From Zelopaecilomyces penicillatus (taxonomy: Eukaryota > Ascomycota > Sordariomycetes > Hypocreales > Pseudodiploosporaceae), in the NCBI GenBank assembly GCA_005765155.1, contig VCCP01000004.1:2728001-2792000 (forward strand): a DNA stretch of 64,000 nt, written 5' to 3'. Positions within the stretch are counted from its first letter, which is position 1, and every line of letters starts with the position of its first letter. Of the stretch, positions 60,691 through 64,000 are shown piece by piece. Position numbers and translations under genes: made by a program. The notes under the pieces were generated by a model. It had not been told where the DNA came from. It saw only the letters and a program-made list of their open reading frames with translations, and did not search any database.

Positions 60691-62407
60691 TTAGACCTCC
60701 ACCTCAATGGCGATCCGGCCAATTCCTCGACTGACACAGGCCAGCATTGAGGAAGCTTTCTCATCTGGCGACAGAGCTGTACCTCTGTGGTCAATTTGAC
60801 CAGCCTTGACAGTGAGCTTGCACGTCCCACAATTGCCTACCTCACAACTCGACGCCGCCGCACCAAACTCACGTCGAAGCACCTCCAGGAGACTCTCCTC
60901 CTCGCCTACCTGAAACACCTTACCGTTGGCGTTGGAAATCTCTACCTCAAAGGGATCGCCAGTTATATCGGCAGCAAATGCCTCGAAATGAACCTCGTTC
61001 TGCGGAATACAAATCTCCTCGACAGCTTCTTTTCCGGCCTCCATCATGCGCTGGGGTCCGCAAAAGTACAGTTGGCTATTCCATGGGAGGTCCTTCAAAA
61101 TCTGCTTGATATCCATCCTCCGCCCTTTTGATTTGTCATACAGGACGACACAATCGCCGAAAGGTTCTAGCCTGTCGCGAAAGGGGATGTCATCGGCAGA
61201 TCGGATAGCATAATGCAGTTGCACGCTGTAGTTGACGGAATGGCTTTCCTTCATCATGTCTAGGAAAGCTGTCAATCCAATCCCACCTGCGATGTAGACG
61301 TGGTTGCTTGCTGCTGACGCAACGTTGACATCGGTTGTGATCCGCCCAACTTGAAGAACGTCCCCAATATGGACAGATTCGTGGATATATCGTGACCCGC
61401 CCCGGCTCTTCTCATCCAGAGCAACACCAAGCTCTATTTTCCTCAAAGCTTCAGGTCCCTTTCCTTCTCTCGATACAACTGAGTAAGTCCTCAAAAGACC
61501 GTTGGGCAGTTTAATTCTAGCGTGCGCTCCAAGGGGGAAACTCTCAAAGTCGGGGTCTGGTTTCACAGCCTCCAGAACTAGTGACACAATCCGTGGCGTC
61601 TCCATTTTACGGCTCGTCACCTTGAAGTCATGCCAAATCTCATCTTTCTTTGCCACAGACTTTTTTCTAGCCTTGGCCACTCTTTTCTGAAACTGGCCCC
61701 GACTCTCTTTCCCCAGAGCTTCAATCTCCGAAAGCTTCTCATTCATCTCATGATTGTCGGTCACTCGATGGAGATACTCCTGAACTCGTTCGACAGTCCA
61801 TTCCGGCCACTTTCGCTCAACCAGCCGGCATTCATCGCCAGGTGTTACCCTGCCCTCTTGTAGAACTCTATAGTACCATCCCGTCCGACTGGTCTTGTAC
61901 ACTGTTGGCGCAAAATTCTTCAAGGAGAAGCGGTGATTGAGCTTGAAGCAGGGTTGGCGAGGAAGAGACACCTGAAGCACAACTTCAGGGCCAACAGAGA
62001 TGACGTCGCCGATGCAGACGTTTCGTTCGTTCATGCGCTCCGTAACGAAGTTCTCGCCAAAACCGCCGGGAACGAACCTGTCGGCTCGGTCTGGGTGTGC
62101 CTCCCGCCAACCTGGGTAGTGCGAGGAGCAGTCTGTTCACATGGTGTCACAACGATGTCCCTTTTTAGTTGTGCTGGGGCGGCTTACAGCCAAGGATAGC
62201 TTTATCCAGTCCTCCATGGAACGTTGGGTCATGCTCATCTCCTTCAAGGCCAAGCTTAGTAACCCTCATGGAGCCAGTGCGAAGCTCCTTATCGATGCCG
62301 CTGAGGATGGTTGACCCTGGCAGCTTCTTCATGTGGGATGTCCGAATCTCGAGGAGGCGGTCCACCTCGAACGGGGCACTGAGGTTAATCGGTGCCATCA
62401 CAGCCAT
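60691..62407 (-). CDS. MOSC domain-FAD/NAD reductase-2Fe2S ferredoxin fusion
   Basis: Exons 62188-62407 and 60691-62132 (55-nt intron) encode 553 aa. Four parts in order: MOSC domain (about 1-165; DPTFHGGLDKAI and GGFGENFV at 96-103), a three-helix MOSC-associated domain (EWTVERVQEYLHR, about 175-225), an FAD/NAD reductase (RTYS flavin motif at 288-291, AGGIGLT near 355-361), and a C-terminal plant-type 2Fe2S domain with Cys at 503, 508, 511 and 539 (C-x4-C-x2-C-x27-C). The order resembles bacterial YiiM-type MOSC proteins joined to a phthalate-dioxygenase-reductase-like module. Such proteins may reduce N-hydroxylated compounds or handle sulfur via molybdenum cofactor; the substrate is unknown. 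A bacterial or early fusion origin is possible. Confidence 0.93.
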
Positions 62408-64000
62408 CTCGTTATGTATAGAGCAAAATCACTACATTCGGCAGTGGTGATGCGATCGGCAAGTTTTAGATAAAGTTCCAGGTCATGTTACAAATGTGGG
62501 ATCGTTGAGAGGTCGGAAGTGTCAGCACGATCCGCACTGTGCTGTAGGCTGTGCCAGGGAAAGTGCCGTGTAGGATTCAAAGATAAGACGGCCAGCTAAA
62601 CTGTCGTTAATCGGGAAAAGCACAATGATATTAAATCATGTAGCCCTACATTTTGAATGGGAATATGTCCTTATCACCCACAATCAATACTCAGTAATAA
62701 TCACTCCGTTGGCCCTGACTTAGCACCCCCACGATAATGGAAGACAATTTGCACTGGAAAGCTAGCCCGATTTTAAATATTTTAATGATCTATTATAACT
62801 TGTAGTCTATAGGTCCCACTTGCTTGCCTAAAGGTTTGGAGTACTTGCTATAGGTAACCGGTGCTATGTTAGGGCTCGTATTCGTGAAAAGTGTAGCAGT
62901 TCCTCGTCTTGCTTTTTAGATGTGTTCAACATTACCCTATACTTTATCCGGAAGCTCTAAGAAACTCTGCTCCACACATGGATGTATCAGATCAACCCAC
63001 CTACCACGTAGAGAGGCTCGCGCCTTGACAATCATCGACTTGTGCTTACGAGGCTGATATAGATGGCATGTTCACGAAGTTGCGCCGTGTTGGGGTTTTC
63101 GGGGCAATCGGCAGCGAATCTCGCTGTCTCGCTGTCTCACTGCTTCACAGTCTCACCTAATGTCATGCCAAACTAACGGATGTGCCGTATTGTGTAGCCG
63201 TGTGCGGACCCCCACTCTTTTGGCGGGCGGGGAATTTGTTTGTTGGAGACACATTATTAGTGATAAATAATAATTGCCGCTTTTGACCTTGGAATGCCTC
63301 TCCCGTTTTCCCAGCCTTCTACAACGTTCATTGGTGCACGGATTGATGCAGTCGCCAGGCTGTCCTGTGCCACAGTGTGGCGATTATCACGTCTGCTGGG
63401 GGGGCTCAGCTACGCAGCAGGCAGGGGCTGAATTTGTGTTGGACAAGAGAGAAAAGAAAGGCTGCCTGCCTGGACATTGGGCCAGTGCACTGGGAAGAGG
63501 GAAAAAAAAAACTGGGGTGCTCGTATCCTCGTCAAAGAGGCAAAATTGAGGCTCTTATGTCGAGGTTGTTGGCCCGTGAATCCAGAATGAGGTAATGAAG
63601 ACGGGACAATGCTGAAGGGCCGAGGGAGAAAATCCGAGCAGAGCCTCACAGACTCTAAGACTCGACAAAGTGTCATCCCGGCCACGGACAATTGGCTGAG
63701 CAGGACCCCCTGACTACCACGGGTTCGTTACAGGGCTAATCCCCAGACCCGTCAAGCTAGCTGCGCGCATGACAGTCTTTACCGCTTATTGTTGCGCCAT
63801 TGGGTGACGCGCTTGTTTGGAGACTCTGAAGCCCATGTTCATCATATCTTTGACCCTGCATGTCGGCTTGAGCCGCAACATCGCCCACGCCCAGGTGGGT
63901 TTCCATCGAGCCTTCGAATCAGGCAACACAGTCGGCGCAGCAGCCTTTAGTCGCTTTGTTATTAGTCGCCGCCACCAGTGTCCGAGACCTGGTCTGTGGC
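62408..64000. other. Intergenic, right window edge
   Basis: About 1.6 kb. 62600-63000 is AT-rich. Frames near 63274-63595 (+) and 63410-63691 (-) are short and motif-free. Probably promoter of the MOSC gene and of an unseen neighbour. Confidence 0.45.

Noticed and set aside
1..64000. CRISPR arrays, insertion sequences, prokaryotic operons, clustered biosynthetic genes
   Set aside because: None seen; the window is eukaryotic and the single MFS transporter and reductase fusion are not in a pathway cluster.

Overview
This 64 kb window is nuclear DNA of a filamentous ascomycete, most likely a sordariomycete (perhaps Hypocreales; an inference from gene content, not proven). The support is short GT-AG introns of about 50-110 nt, a benA/tubC-type beta-tubulin, Rrp7, Lst8, an ADIP/TinA-type protein, an SRPK-like kinase, a dispersed single 5S rRNA gene with an upstream TATA box, and a tRNA-Leu with a short anticodon-loop intron. 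There are no operons. Genes lie singly in long gene-poor stretches.

Layout. 1-6.7 kb: a WKF-domain protein (minus, runs off the left edge), proteasome alpha-1 (Scl1/PSMA6) and a beta-tubulin. 6.7-13 kb: mostly empty, but I assembled an unrecognised four-exon gene at 11146-12367. 13-18 kb: a TMEM234-like membrane protein and the TOR-complex protein Lst8 (both minus). 18-29 kb: gene-poor, with a possible 74-aa gene (19064-19354) and a tail-anchored FHA protein (23255-25053). 29-35 kb: an IFRD-domain protein, an unrecognised 378-aa protein with a Cys cluster, and an MFS monocarboxylate-type transporter. 35-43 kb: AT-rich, with a 5S rRNA gene, a small secreted Cys-rich protein, an SRPK-like kinase with a GC-AG intron, and a small zinc-knuckle protein. 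43.6-45.7 kb: glutamine synthetase. 45.7-53.2 kb: 7.6 kb without a supported gene, rich in GTAC. 53-62.4 kb, all minus: a TMEM19/DUF92 protein, an ADIP/TinA-like coiled-coil protein, a hypothetical protein, Rrp7, tRNA-Leu(AAG) and a MOSC-FAD-2Fe2S reductase fusion. 62.4-64 kb: nothing recognised.

Most genes are core housekeeping functions (proteasome, microtubules, TOR signalling, ribosome biogenesis, nitrogen assimilation). The lineage-specific part is around 30-43 kb. I see no gene cluster with a common pathway and no intact transposon. The most useful new items are genes hidden by splicing, the 5S gene, the GC-AG intron, the MOSC fusion and the unrecognised proteins. All exon limits were derived by eye from splice signals and reading frame; none has transcript support here.
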